Shown: positions 33,968-44,874 of the stretch, in pieces
Position numbering within the stretch: position 1 is the first letter of the stretch
Layout of the letters: each line of letters opens with the position of its first letter
From: Endocalyx cinctus
Lineage: Eukaryota; Ascomycota; Sordariomycetes; Amphisphaeriales; Apiosporaceae
Reading direction: 5' to 3'
NCBI GenBank assembly: GCA_001600455.1
Contig: BCKC01000011.1
Location: forward strand, 1,205,835 to 1,269,834
DNA length: 64,000 nucleotides
Made by a program: the position numbers and the translations under genes
The notes under the pieces: generated by a model
Told to the model about the DNA's origin: nothing
What the model saw: only the letters and a program-made list of their open reading frames with translations
Databases searched by the model: none

Positions 33968-35296
33968 TTAGTTGCCAGGGTTTGACGCAACAAAGGCCAC
34001 ACCCTTGTCGATGTTCTTCTTCAAATCAGCGAGGCAGGCCTGGATGAGTTTCTCCTCGTTGGCATCTACGCTTCCGACCGGAAGGATCTTCTCGACGCCA
34101 TTAGGACCAAGCTCAACCTTGGAGGCAAAGAAATCGATGCCCTGATCCTTGTAGAGTGGGCTATCCACAAAGGAAGGCTCGACGATACCCTTTTCGCCTT
34201 GAGCAGCACGCAAGACAGACTCGGCCATCCGGGCGCCGGCCATAGCCATGGACAAAGTAGCGGAACCTGCACCATCCTTGGCCTTAACGACCTCGTCGCC
34301 ACCGAACTGGACGCGGTTAACAAGATCGGCGTTAGATGTTAGATCGGGATGGTTGCTCTGGCTGAAGAGTGGGACGATGGTGACACCGGAGTGACCACCA
34401 ACCACGGTAATCTTCTCATCCTTGGGGTCGGAGCCCTTGATCTCACTAACGAAGCGACTGGCACGAACGACGTCGAGGGTGGTGACGCCAAAGAGACGCT
34501 TAGGGTTGTAAACACCACGAGCCTTGAAAATCTCGGCGCAGATGGGTACAGTAGAGTTGACCGGGTTGGAGATGATAAGAAGGTTGGCTTCGGGGCAGGA
34601 TTCGGCACAAGCTTTGGCAAGGTCTCGGACAATGGAAGCATTGGTATTGAATAGATCGTCGCGAGTCATACCGGGCTTTCGGGGAACGCCGGCAGGGATG
34701 ACGACAACATCGCTTCCCTTCAGACAGTTGGCGAGGCCGGTAGGAGTAGGGTCATAGCCCTTGACTGTGCTCTTGGTGTTGATGTGAGAGATATCGGCAG
34801 CAACACCTATTGAGGTAATTTTGTTGAGTTAGTTTAGTTGACGAATTGCAATGCGCTTTTTTACCCCCTCCTCTCTATTGTTTATTCCCCTCTTGTTCTT
34901 TCTCAGTGGGCAATGAATTATCGAGCATGCATAGAAGAATAAGAAAATAAAGCAAAGTAAGTTGAAACATACCGGGACCGCCACGGATATCGTAAAGGGC
35001 AAGCTCTGTAACTTTGGGGTTGAGCTTTAGTAGCAGTGACAAAGGCTGGCCAATGCCACCGGCAGCACCAAGAACGGCAACCTTGGAAAGCTAAATGAGA
35101 AATAGATATGTTAGTAGTGTGATTCACAGAACTGCAAGATGAAGTGATGGAATAAGTTCACTTTGAGGCCAAGGTTTAGAAGAAGAAAGAAGAAAAAAAA
35201 GGGTGAAAGCAAGTCAACGGGCATACTCACGTTGTGCGCCGAAGCAGAGAAAGCTCGGCGTTGAATACCGGCAAATACAGCTCTAGCAGGAATCAT
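33968..35296 (-). CDS. MDH1: Mitochondrial malate dehydrogenase
   Basis: Exons (reverse strand) 35,296-35,231, 35,090-34,973 and 34,806-33,968 give 340 residues. The first exon is a typical mitochondrial presequence, [20 protein letters not shown], rich in Arg and lacking acids. The NAD-binding loop [11 protein letters not shown] follows at about residue 28, then the substrate-binding arginines in [15 protein letters not shown], the NPVNST block, and the catalytic histidine in [10 protein letters not shown]. Length and order match NAD-dependent MDH of the bacterial/mitochondrial type. It interconverts malate and oxaloacetate in the TCA cycle in the matrix. Intron 2 (34,807-34,972) is longer than most here. 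The gene is convergent with the CofD-like gene, only 311 nt apart. Identification is secure; cytosolic or peroxisomal paralogues would lack this presequence. Confidence 0.96.
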
Positions 35297-35773
35297 TTTC
35301 TAGGTTATCTATAGGTATTACTATAAATTATGAATATGTTCTTTCTTTCTTTTCTTTTCTTTTCTTTTTCTTCTTGCAAGGAGTGAGGAAGTTTATAAAA
35401 AAGTAGAGAATACCTTAATAAAAGAATGAGGATGAAGACCCGAGATCGACAAGTAAGTGAAAATCAATTGGAGAAGTTAATAAATGTTCTCTATTATTTA
35501 TGTTTTATCGATACATACGGATACAGAGATATATACTTATATATTTATGTATTTATACGGGAATATTCCAATCTGCAGATATGCAAAATATCGGGGATCT
35601 ACACAGTAAGTAACAAATACTTTAACTCTCCAGACCCTCTCGAGTCTCCAGGAGTTTACGCACGTGACATCCATCCATCCGAACATCCATGGATACAGCC
35701 CTAGAAATGGTTCCTACTTTTTACTTCAAACTTGGTCAAGTCGCTATAGGGTTTTTGGGTTCATTATCTCTGA
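35297..35773. other. Intergenic region upstream of malate dehydrogenase
   Basis: Holds the MDH promoter and leader, including a (CTTTT)-like pyrimidine tract at 35,339-35,375, then the 3' flank of the next gene. No other gene is supported. Confidence 0.55.
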
Positions 35774-36508
35774 TCACCCGAGCCGCAGATAAGATAACGC
35801 CTTCCACACCATTGTCTTTTCCTTTCTTTCCTGATCAACTGATCGTAAGTATTGGATTACCTCGGCTACCTGATCAGATTCGTATCCCTTTATAGGTTGC
35901 GTTTGATAAATTTCCTGTTTTATTTCCTCAATACTGCTTGGTTCCTCCTCTCCTGGGGTTTGAGTGTGGTCTTGTCCGGTGGTTGTCTTGTCCACTTGAG
36001 CCTGTTGGGGTTGGTAGACAGCAGCGGTAGCATTCAGGCCTGCCTTTTGGTTACTCGTATTTCTGTATTTTTGATAAAGATATCTTAGGATTTCTCGACA
36101 TTCATGTATATTGCTTCCCGCTCGCTTGGGGAGGATTTTTTCCATTGCATTTCGGTGACATTTACCCAGCACGATAAGCGTCTCAAGCCTCTCAGCCGTG
36201 TCGGCCTCGCGTACAAATTGCTTGGAGGCCATATCTTCCGAGAGGCACCTTTCTCCGACCCCTACTTTTTGACAAGCGAAGGGTACGCTTCCTATCACAA
36301 TTGTCGGCATCTCATGCTGGCAAACGTCTTGTCCACCTGGTTGACAGCAGAATACCGGCTCACTCTCTCTGCATCCGCAAATATGGTATAGGACAATGGC
36401 AAGACAGCTGCTCTGAGCCTGCGAGAGGACGCCTGTTACAGCCAAGTCTGCGTCCGGATTATGGAGTGGCGGCTGCTGCGCGCCGGCACGGGTTTGTATT
36501 ATCGACAT
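35774..36508 (-). CDS. Hypothetical Cys-rich protein
   Basis: A single open frame of 244 residues. The N-terminal third is Cys-rich with a CxxxxLYHICGC motif followed by CC, CQHE and CQKVGVGERC, a spacing that could bind zinc or form disulfides. The middle contains READTAERLETL and ECREILRYLYQKYR helices, and the C-terminal part is Gln/Glu-rich and helical. No signal peptide or known domain is recognised. The reading frame is long for chance, and the Cys pattern is regular, but codon use was not tested. It could be a lineage-specific small protein or a chance frame. Confidence 0.5.
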   Translation of the reverse strand: MSIIQTRAGAQQPPLHNPDADLAVTGVLSQAQSSCLAIVLYHICGCRESEPVFCCQPGGQDVCQHEMPTIVIGSVPFACQKVGVGERCLSEDMASKQFVREADTAERLETLIVLGKCHRNAMEKILPKRAGSNIHECREILRYLYQKYRNTSNQKAGLNATAAVYQPQQAQVDKTTTGQDHTQTPGEEEPSSIEEIKQEIYQTQPIKGYESDQVAEVIQYLRSVDQERKEKTMVWKALSYLRLG

Positions 36509-37571
36509 TTCAGGGAATTGTAAGGGCGGGGAGCTTGATGGGTTTCGTATAATAGACGGTGTCCGGCACTTGATTTATGATATAAATCGGTATTAGCTAG
36601 TCTAGCTAGCCCGCGCTACTAGAACGGGAGAAAGAAAGGGGGCGTGGTTCGAACTAAAATGCAACAATTACAGTGACGCTGGTGGGTTGCAAGGTGGCTC
36701 ATCACTACGACTACATTTTATGGTTGAAGGACGATCTCTTTAACTATTACTTCTCTCCCCTAGGGACAAAGGGAGGTAAAGTTGAACGTCACCTCATCCC
36801 TTTGTATTTCTAGAATACAGCATTTCACATTCACCTTTCAGCCTCTCTCGGGTCCTTTGTCAGTGTACTTGCCCCTCGAGAGAAATTCTGTTTCTCTCGA
36901 TTGTAGTTACGATGGTCTTTGCTAAAATCTAATGTTTGCTTGTCAAAGAACGGCCCAAGTGTGATAGCCAGGTTGAGTGTGCCTGACGTGATAAAAGGGA
37001 CTGGTTGGCTGGTATCTCCACCGGGGAAGTGAGACGACATATGCATATAGCCCGTCCTATAGAAGCGATGCCTTCTCTTTAACTGGCCGAGAGGAGATTG
37101 GCGGAATACCACGCTTTGGTTGAGCTTACACTTTTATGTGTAGTAAACATATATTTCACCTGTTACGAAGGATTTATGCCGTTGCAAAAAGGCTGTGACG
37201 GGCGATCAATAACCTCTTGTAGGTTTGTCTCTTAGTTTAATTATTGAGGTTAATTACCATACTCTTTACTCAGAGCGATTATAGCAAAAATATGCGATGC
37301 TGGGTTCTCGATGCGCGAGATCGGTGATATTAGCAACCGAGGAGCCAAGATTTCCGACTGGCTGCACGTCATTTGCTTACAAAGCAAATACGTACGGGGA
37401 CGGGAAACATATGCGTTGTATTATCAATCAAACCCAACGGTCGCTTTATATTTATAGTCTGTAGATAGTATAATTCCCAGCAGTTTATCACTTATCTCGT
37501 GTGATAATACTTAATGTCTCCGATATTCATGCCCTCTGTCTTCAATCTCTAAATCATACCGAACCTTCGGA
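36509..37571. other. Intergenic region, about 1 kb
   Basis: Divergent between the Cys-rich gene (-) and the GST gene (+). A short open frame at 36,831-37,112 (reverse strand) has no recognisable features and is not called. No repeat stands out. Confidence 0.55.
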
Positions 37572-38494
37572 ATGGCAACGGCAACTCCTCAACTCAAGCT
37601 ATATACCAACCATGGATGTCCCTGTAGGTTTGCCTATTGTATAAGTGCTACTTTGTAGAGAGAGGATGCTGATTTCGTCCAAAGGGGCACACAGGGCACA
37701 TATCGCGCTAGCGGAGCTGGGTTTGCCGTTTGAGGAAGAAATCATTGATCTTTCCGTCCCTCGTACCGCTGAGTATCTCAAGATCAATCCTCGAGGTCTC
37801 GTACCATCGTTGGCAATCGATGGAGAAGTTATCACCGAGTCCGCTATCGTGTCAAACTTTCTCGCTGACTCGTTTCCATCCCACCTCGTTCCTCCATCCA
37901 CCGACCCGAGTGGCCCGTTGAAACGGGCGAGGATCGCTTTTTTTGTGGATACATTTGTCTCCAAGGTTCTTGGAGCGATGTTTAAGATTTTGAAGACGGA
38001 CACGGATGAGGATGTGAGTGTGTCCCTATAGTGTTACCTGTGAACGAGGACATCGTCTCATAATATTTAATAGTGTATTGCAGCCGGGAAGGAGTTTGTT
38101 GGGCTTGTCGCGAAGGAGATCGAGCCACTTTTGGGCGATGCAAATCCGTTCTTCGGCGGTAGTAGCAAGATCACGCTGGCCGAGGTATATCAAATGCCCC
38201 TTTCCAGCGTCTACTCGACGGTATTGAGAAATTTTGGAGGAACTATTGACTAATACTGTCATGATTTAGGTACTCACGGGGTCTTTCGTTATACGGCTTT
38301 GGAGTTGGCCGAAGTATAGACTTGTACCCAGTGAGTTGATTGAGGAGTTCTCAGCCAAAACACCTAACTTCTATCGATGGGGTGAAAACGTTTCAAAGCA
38401 CCCTAGCGTGGCTGGTATATTTGACGAGGAGATGGTTGCGGAACATACAAAGAAAAGACACGCTGCAGCTCGATTCAATATCTCGGTAAAGTGA
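37572..38494 (+). CDS. Glutathione S-transferase
   Basis: Four exons, 37,572-37,623, 37,685-38,013, 38,074-38,184 and 38,270-38,494, encode 238 residues. The thioredoxin-like N-terminal domain starts LKLYTNHGCPWAHRAHIALA: Cys17 sits where omega/lambda-type GSTs have the catalytic Cys. It continues with the cis-proline region NPRGLVPSLAIDG and the glutathione-binding ESAIVSNFLAD (E-S). The C-terminal helical domain ends RFNISVK. The CPWAHR motif suggests an omega-like or Ure2p-like cytosolic GST with thiol-transferase or dehydroascorbate-reductase type activity. The CPW codon is split by intron 1 (T|GG), confirming that join. Exon 3 begin (38,074 after a TAG acceptor) is chosen for frame; the nearer CAG acceptor at 38,083 would shift the frame. 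Confidence 0.88.
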
Positions 38495-39562
38495 GGAGAG
38501 ACAAGTGGTCCTCCCCTCCTCCCCCTACGGTGGAACCTTATTCAGTACTGTGAATGTTTAGTAGTAGCTTGGTGAAGTGCCTGAATACTGGACTTTACCG
38601 CTCAAAAGGAATGAGGAGTGATGACAATAATGGGAAAGTCATATTATAGACAGGCCGGCATTGTATAGGTATATAATATTGGCCGCTGGCTCAGGAATAC
38701 ATTTTGGTAAATTATGATGATGGATCCATCATGGAAATGGTAGTATTTTCATCCAGCACTCGGGAGGGTCTTCTTACACAGTATACAGAGTGCCGGCCGA
38801 AAATACTACTCTGTACTATGTATGTATACAACAAGTACGCTGGTACGTTACCCCTGTTCGTACTGGCTATATAAGGTTCCTCCTCGTCCTTGTCACTGGA
38901 GCCACACTGCCCTAGGTAGTTTATTAACGTCCATGTACTTGGATGTAGCCACTTAGTTCAAAGAGCAACTTATTAAGAGGTTCTCGCTTAGGATTGCTCC
39001 TTTGCTACTAAAGTGAGCACCTAGGTATCTAGGTAGTCAATGCTTTCGATTATCAATCTATTGAAAACTCACATAGTATTCGAATTTATTCTTAAAAAGA
39101 AGTAGTTTGTACACATCTAATTTTGTAAGGTTAGAGTATACCTAGGTAGGTACATGTAGGTATTCAAATACTGGTAGGCAAGATATCACTAATCTGACAT
39201 AAGTTAGGTACCTACCGTAGCTGCGTAAGTACCCTAGCGGGTTAGGTACCTAGGGCCTAAGTAGGTACTAAGTAGTTAAAACGTAGTAACGGTACTTAGC
39301 TTATGTACGGGACTGCCCCTCCTAACAATCAATTGCCCCTCCATATCGATTTTCAAGTCATGAACTGAGTGAGTGGATTTGTTTACTTACCTTCCATTCT
39401 TCTCTTACCTTATGAGTCACCCGTGCACCGACCTCATTATTTGGGTATCGCAGAATTCAAAATAAAACAAATCGAGGGACCCTAACATTGAAGTAGTTTC
39501 CGTCGAACTCTTTCGGTGACCAATTTCTACGCAGGGGAAAGATAAAAATAGAGAGAATCAAG
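38495..39562. other. Intergenic region rich in ACCTAGGTA words
   Basis: Between GST and GlnRS. 38,910-39,300 contains many TAGGTACC, CCTAGGTAG and TACCTAGG words, several overlapping and palindromic. No gene was seen. The GlnRS promoter must lie in the last few hundred bases. Confidence 0.6.
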
Positions 39563-41561
39563 ATGGCCGACGCTCTAACAGAGGCTACGGCGAAGCTCGT
39601 CCTGGACGACGTCACGGGTGAGATGGTTTCTAAGAACGAGCTGAAGAAGCGGACCCAGAAACGAGCCAAGAAAGCCGCAAATCAAAAGGCCAAAGACTCG
39701 GCTCCGGTAGATGCCCAACAGAAGAAAGCGAATCCGACCAAACCAAAAGAAAAACCAGAAGAAGCTAGTGTAGATCCAGATGCCATGTTCAAGCAAGGTT
39801 GGATAGCCGATGTCTTCAACGAACGCCCGGTGAAACCTGTATTCACTAGATTCCCACCCGAGCCGAACGGATTCCTACACATCGGCCACGCTAAAGCCAT
39901 CACCGTCAATTTTGGCTTCGCAAAATTTCACGGCGGTCAGTGCTACCTACGCTACGACGATACGAACCCCGAAGCCGAAGAAGAGAAATATTTTGTTGCC
40001 ATTGAGGAGATGGTTCGCTGGCTCGGCTTTACTCCTTACAAGATTACTTATTCCAGCGACAATTTCCAGAAGCTGTATGACCTAGCCGAAAAGCTCATAC
40101 TGCTAGAAAGGGCGTATGTCTGCCATTGCAACGACGAGGAGCTGAAAGCGCAGCGTGGTGGTGAGAACCACGGCCCTCGGTTTCGATGTGACCACGCTGA
40201 TCAGAGCGCGGAAACAAACCTCGGTAAGTTCAGGGCCATGAGAGATGGTGGATACAGACCCAGAGAGGCATTCCTACGTATGAAGCAAGACATTACCGAC
40301 GGCAACCCCCAGATGTGGGACTTGGCCGCCTATCGAGTGCTCGAAAAACCTCACCACCGCACCGGCTCTACTTGGCGAATTTATCCTACCTATGACTTCA
40401 CTCATTGTCTGTGCGACAGCTTCGAGGGTATCACGCATTCCCTCTGCACTACCGAGTTCATCCAGAGCCGTGTCAGTTATGAGTGGCTCAACAAGACCCT
40501 CGGCGTATACGAGCCTATGCAGCGGGAATACGGTCGCCTAAGCATAACTGGAACCGTCCTTAGCAAGAGACGCATCATGAAGCTCGTCAACGATGGTCAC
40601 GTTCGCGGCTGGGATGATCCGAGGCTGTATACCCTCATTGCCATCAAACGAAGGGGCGTGCCCCCTGGTGCCATCATCGAATTCGTATCTGAGCTAGGTA
40701 TCACCACCGCGCCATCTGTCATCCAACTGAGTCGTTTTGATCAGACCATCCGGAGATACCTCGAACGCACGGTGCCACGGTTGATGATGGTTCTCGACCC
40801 CATCCCCATAGTGATAGAAGATGCCGAAGAGATTGAACTCGAGGTGCCATTCTCGCCTAAAGTCCCCAATATGGGCACCCACAAGGTTAAGTTCACGCCT
40901 ACCGTCTACATTGATCGCTCGGACTTCCGTGAAGTAGATAGTAAGGATTACTTCCGTCTCGCTCCGAACAAGACGGTCGGCCTTCTTCAGGTGCCATATC
41001 CTATCAAGGCCGTGTCCTTCAGTAAGGATGAGACCAGTGGCAAGGTTACCGAGATACGCGCAGTTTTCGACAAGGAGACAAAGAAACCGAAGACGTATAT
41101 CCAGTGGGTTGCTTCTGGTTCGCGGAAGGTAGAAGTTCGAATTCATAACTCGCTCTTCAAATCGGAAAAGCCAGACGATGCTGATGGCGGTTTTTTGAAC
41201 GATCTTAATCCTGAGAGCGAAGTTATATACCACGATGCTATGATCGAAGATGGATTCGACGAGGTAAAGGCTCGGGCTCCCTGGCCTGAGGCAGCCGGCG
41301 AAAATGAACTTGGTAAGGGCGGTGTCGAAAGCGTGAGATTCCAGGGAATGCGGGTGGCATATTTCGTAAGTCTCAAATTTCCTACCTCATAATTCAAAAC
41401 ACGAATACACATACATATATGCATACATAAATACATAAATAAATATATTATCAGGGGGGGGATGCTAATTTTGAACGCAGGCGACGGACTCTGACAGCAC
41501 CGACGAGAAAGTTGTGCTGAACAGGATAGTTTCTTTGAAAGAGGATTCCGGGAAGAGTTGA
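39563..41561 (+). CDS. GLN4: Glutaminyl-tRNA synthetase, cytosolic
   Basis: Exons 39,563-41,365 and 41,481-41,561 (phase 0 join) give 627 residues. The class I signature PPEPNGFLHIGHAKAI (HIGH at 106-109), the glutamine-specific RYDDTNPEAEEEKYF block, and the second signature as VLSKRRIMKL (about 332) are all present; the C-terminal half carries the anticodon-binding beta barrels (VPFSPKVPNMG to IHNSLF). The enzyme charges tRNA-Gln in the cytosol. The N-terminus is only about 90 residues, Lys/Ala-rich and likely tRNA-binding; the large appended domain of yeast Gln4 is missing, as in many filamentous fungi. The last exon encodes the final 26 residues (RIVSLKEDSGKS end). GluRS is excluded by the RYDDTNP context and the family-specific C-terminus. 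Confidence 0.96.
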
Positions 41562-42488
41562 TTTTGTACCATTGAATCTGAAAGGAGGATTCATCGGCGA
41601 CTATATTATTAGTAGTATGGTGAAATTTATCGTGACATTGTACCGCTGCGGCTGGTAGGGCTGCGAGTCTCCTTGAAACGGCTCCTGAACTAACCTTGCC
41701 ACCATCGGATGGCATTTGTCGATTATTTTCTCATTAGGCGTAGATGAAAGTTTAGGTGAACCAAAGGGAAGGAAAACCTACAATTCATGTAGTCTCTTCT
41801 TACACGAGCATCGTCCTTTTCACAATGCACGATGAATACGACATAATTCACAATGAGCATGATATGGGTGAAACGTTTTATGATCTCCACGTGGATTAAA
41901 TTATTATTTTTTTTTTTTTTTACGATGAGGACTTGAAACATACGATTTACCTCGAGACTACCATACTGGATTAGTGTGCGGTTCAGAAGGTGAGGTATGT
42001 TTATACACGTACAATCAGTACAATACGTATCATCGCGATGCTCTACCGAAAGCCACATTTTGCCCCTCTTGGCATGATTGGTGGACCGAGCAATCGCGTA
42101 GGCATGCAATGCGTTTCGATCCATGAAATGAAAGTTCCGAGAAATGGAGACCAAATATGGATATTGAGCCGGACTTGCAAGGGGCCGGCAATGAGTGCCG
42201 TGCACAGTTACATTGTATGTTCTTGGGACAATATCGTCACCTCTGATGCAATAATGAAGATGTTTTCAGTGTATATATGTAGGGAAGGGAAGTGGATTCA
42301 TCTGCACTCAGACAGGGGCAGGTGGAGATTAATCTACCCGTATATATAACATCACGACTCTCCTCTCCTCTATTCTCCGGTTCAGTCAAGACGTTGGATG
42401 TTCTCCAAGCATCGATCTTTTTTTTTTTTTTTTTNTTAAGGGGAAAAAAAAACGGCCATTCAATTTTCGTCATTATTCAATTACGACA
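41562..42488. other. Intergenic region with an ambiguous base
   Basis: Between GlnRS and the GH16 gene. It includes a T run at 41,910-41,921 and another at 42,420-42,437 with an N at 42,435, followed by an A run. No gene is supported; the overlapping open frames on both strands lack coding features. Confidence 0.6.
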
Positions 42489-43509
42489 ATGCGTGTGCGA
42501 TTTTTCGCTGGCTTCGCCATGCAGGCGAGTGTCTTGATGGCAAATCCATCTATCAAAAGGCAGACGGTCACGGAAACCTTGATTCCTACGACCTCATTCA
42601 CCGAATTTGACACTTTCTGGAACGAGTTGTATCCTTGGGGGTCTGACCACAACGGCGGTGCTCGAATGAGCGCCGGTCAAGTGTCCGTCTCGGATGGCGT
42701 CTTGACTATTACAGCGACGCCCGTCGACGGCGAACCACCAGCCGAGAACGGAGGTGTTGAATATCCCGTGAACTATCTCTCAGGTTAGATAGCATTATTT
42801 TTTTTTTTAACCGCGCAATCGGGTGACGGCTATTCTAACGTAAGAAATGCATCTCGTACGATATAGGGGCTATTCATGCCAAGCAATCATTTGCTGTCGC
42901 ACCCGGGGGAGGATATGATTTCAGCGCGGAGTTCATGGCTACGACGACGTACGGAACGGTAAGCGACGCTCCAAGATAAATTATTTACCATCACCTATCG
43001 GTTCATCCCCGTTCTCTGCTGCTTGCTCGCACGTACGAGTACGACGATTGCTAATTTCGATGATCGGCATAGTGGCCCGCGTTTTGGCTTACGGCCGTGA
43101 GCGGCTGGCCCCCGGAGATCGACATGGCCGAGTGGAAAGGCAGCGGTGACATTAGCTTCAACACTTTCAACACTAGCAGCGAGGTCGCTACCCACGACGT
43201 TCCTTACCCCGATCCTGACCAGTGGCATTCGATCAAGGTGCAACTGAGGGACGAGAACGGCAGCACGGTGCGTGTAAAGTACTTCTTGGACGACGTAGAA
43301 CAGACGACTCATTACGGCGTCGACTACATCAACGCCGGCCTCTATCTTATCATCAACTTGCAAATGGAAGGGTCTTCTGGATCACCCGGGCCCGAGTCTT
43401 GTAAGTCCCCTTTGTGCCTTTCGTGACGGAAATTATCCCAACAGCTCATGATTGAAAACTAGCAACTACATACTCCGTGCGTAACCTAGAGGTGCTGAGT
43501 TACCAGTAA
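42489..43509 (+). CDS. Glycoside hydrolase family 16 (beta-glucanase-like), secreted
   Basis: Exons 42,489-42,783, 42,867-42,958, 43,073-43,400 and 43,463-43,509 encode 253 residues. The GH16 catalytic motif is intact: PPEIDMAEW, where the first Glu is the nucleophile and the last the acid/base. Flanking WPAFWLTAVSGW and the later DQWHSIKVQLRD ... VRVKYFLDDVEQ strands match the family's jelly roll. The first residues (MRVRFFAGFAMQASVLMA) are hydrophobic with positive start and serve as a probable but weak signal peptide. Likely substrates are beta-1,3(4)-glucans or related polysaccharides. The C-terminus is short (SVRNLEVLSYQ), typical of a single-domain enzyme. All four exon joins keep frame with GT-AG ends, although the first donor, GTTAGA, is weak. 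Confidence 0.9.
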
Positions 43510-43708
43510 GACATGGATATAGGAATGATTCTATGTAGGGAGGAGGAAGAGGAGGAAGAAGAAGAGTGGATTTGGCTTTACATTGCTGTTTATGGTAGTT
43601 TCTATCTGGGTATCTTTTAGCATATTAGCTACAATTTACATATCTAGAAATACAATTTACACGTCTAGAAATAGTTCCCTGCTCCTGTCTACACCTGCTT
43701 TCACTTCT

Positions 43709-44874
43709 CTAGACACCGTTCATCCCATCGTCCTTAGGCGCCTCCTGGCTCTTTTCATTGATAGAGGCAGCTTCGGAGGAAGATTTGGAAGAGTAATCAC
43801 CGGGGCGTTTGCTCCCGTTGGGAATATGGAAACGTTTATCGATTCGCGATAAGGTTAGGGTGGCGAGAATGATGATCTCTAGAGTGAAATTGAAGAGATA
43901 AAAAGCGGCCTTGCCGTGGTACCAGGCGGGATTAGTTATCGGCCGCGGCGTCATCCAGGCAGTACCGGTTCTAAAGCCGGCGATAGTGATGGCGAGAAGA
44001 GACGAGATGGTGACGATGACGACCTTTGCCCTCATACTGCCGTGGCCGAAGAGTTCTTGGTCGGCAGATTTGGGCAGCAGCACGGTGGCGAGCAAAAGAA
44101 TGAAGATCGGCAAGGTGGTAAAGACGAGGAGGTAGGTAGAAGCAGCTAATTGTATGTCTCTAGTTATGCGCAAGGTGTTGGTATCCAGCGTATAAGAAGC
44201 CAAGACGACCGAGGTGATGACGAGGATGAGAGAGAAGGCGATGCCGGCATAGAACGCTTTTAGCGCATAGCTAACGGCGGGATGCCAGCCTACGTACGGT
44301 TGTTTGGCGCGGAGTATACGTTGGGCAAATATGAGATTGATGATATAGACCAGGAGAATGCCGGCATTGACGAAGACATTGGCAGCGATGGCGAGACGAA
44401 CATTAGACTGACGAGTGGCCCAGGCTATGCGAAGAACGAGGGTGCCGATTCTAGCCATGCTGAAACCGAATAATAAGCCAGATATGATAAACTTATGATT
44501 TCTTCGTCTATTTATTTGAAGAATCGTCATATTCGTGGCAGCTGAAGTGATGTAGAATAATATAAAGACGGCGCATCTGATAGCGAAAAAGATCCCATGT
44601 CAGTATTTCTTTAATTTTTATTTTTATTTTTATCATTAATTATTTTCCTTATAAATAATGAGAGCTGGATACTCTAGATTGAATGTTTTCGAATACTCAC
44701 TACCGTTCGATAGATTAGCTCAAATTCATAATAAAGAAACTTAATAGTCAGGGGGAAAACGACTTGGACAAGGGATGATCCCGTACTTACCATTGGTATA
44801 TCGGGGATAATATCAGGTAAACCTCCTACGGCGGCAACCTTTGGAGCATACGGTGGTCCAGATTGTTGAGACAT
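43709..44874 (-). CDS. DUF3112-type multi-spanning membrane protein
   Basis: Exons (reverse strand) 44,874-44,792 and 44,576-43,709 encode 316 residues once a stwintron is removed (see 44,577-44,791). The N-terminus PPYAPKVAAVGGLPDIIPD, then the join DIPICAVFILFYITSAATNM, then INRRRNHKFIISGLLFGFSMARIGT, NVFVNAGILLVYIINLIFAQRILRA and GWHPAVS match the fungal DUF3112 family as I remember it. Seven hydrophobic helices are visible; the C-terminal tail is charged, Ser/Glu/Lys-rich and cytosolic-looking. The function is unknown; the layout resembles a receptor or sensor. The start is the first ATG, and the divergent bZIP-type gene begins about 880 nt away. Confidence 0.8.
44577..44791 (-). other. 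Spliceosomal twin intron ([D1,2] stwintron) in the DUF3112 gene
   Basis: Canonical removal from GTAAGT at 44,790 to CAG at 44,577 leaves the frame one base off. Every other GT in the read-through stretch to about 44,690 lies in the same phase, so none rescues it. If the outer intron begins with the G at 44,791, and an inner intron 44,790-44,700 (GTAAGTACG ... GCTAATC ... GGTAG) goes first, G joins TGAGTA to make GTGAGTA, a strong donor. The outer intron ends at CAG 44,577, with a CTGAC branch. The join reads DIPI-CAVF in frame. Inner 91 nt, outer 124 nt. Confidence 0.75.

Noticed and set aside
44660..44760. A middle exon (FLYYEFELIYRTV) in the DUF3112 gene
   Set aside because: Its possible donors are all phase 0 while the next exon needs phase 2, and it does not fit the family's first membrane segment.
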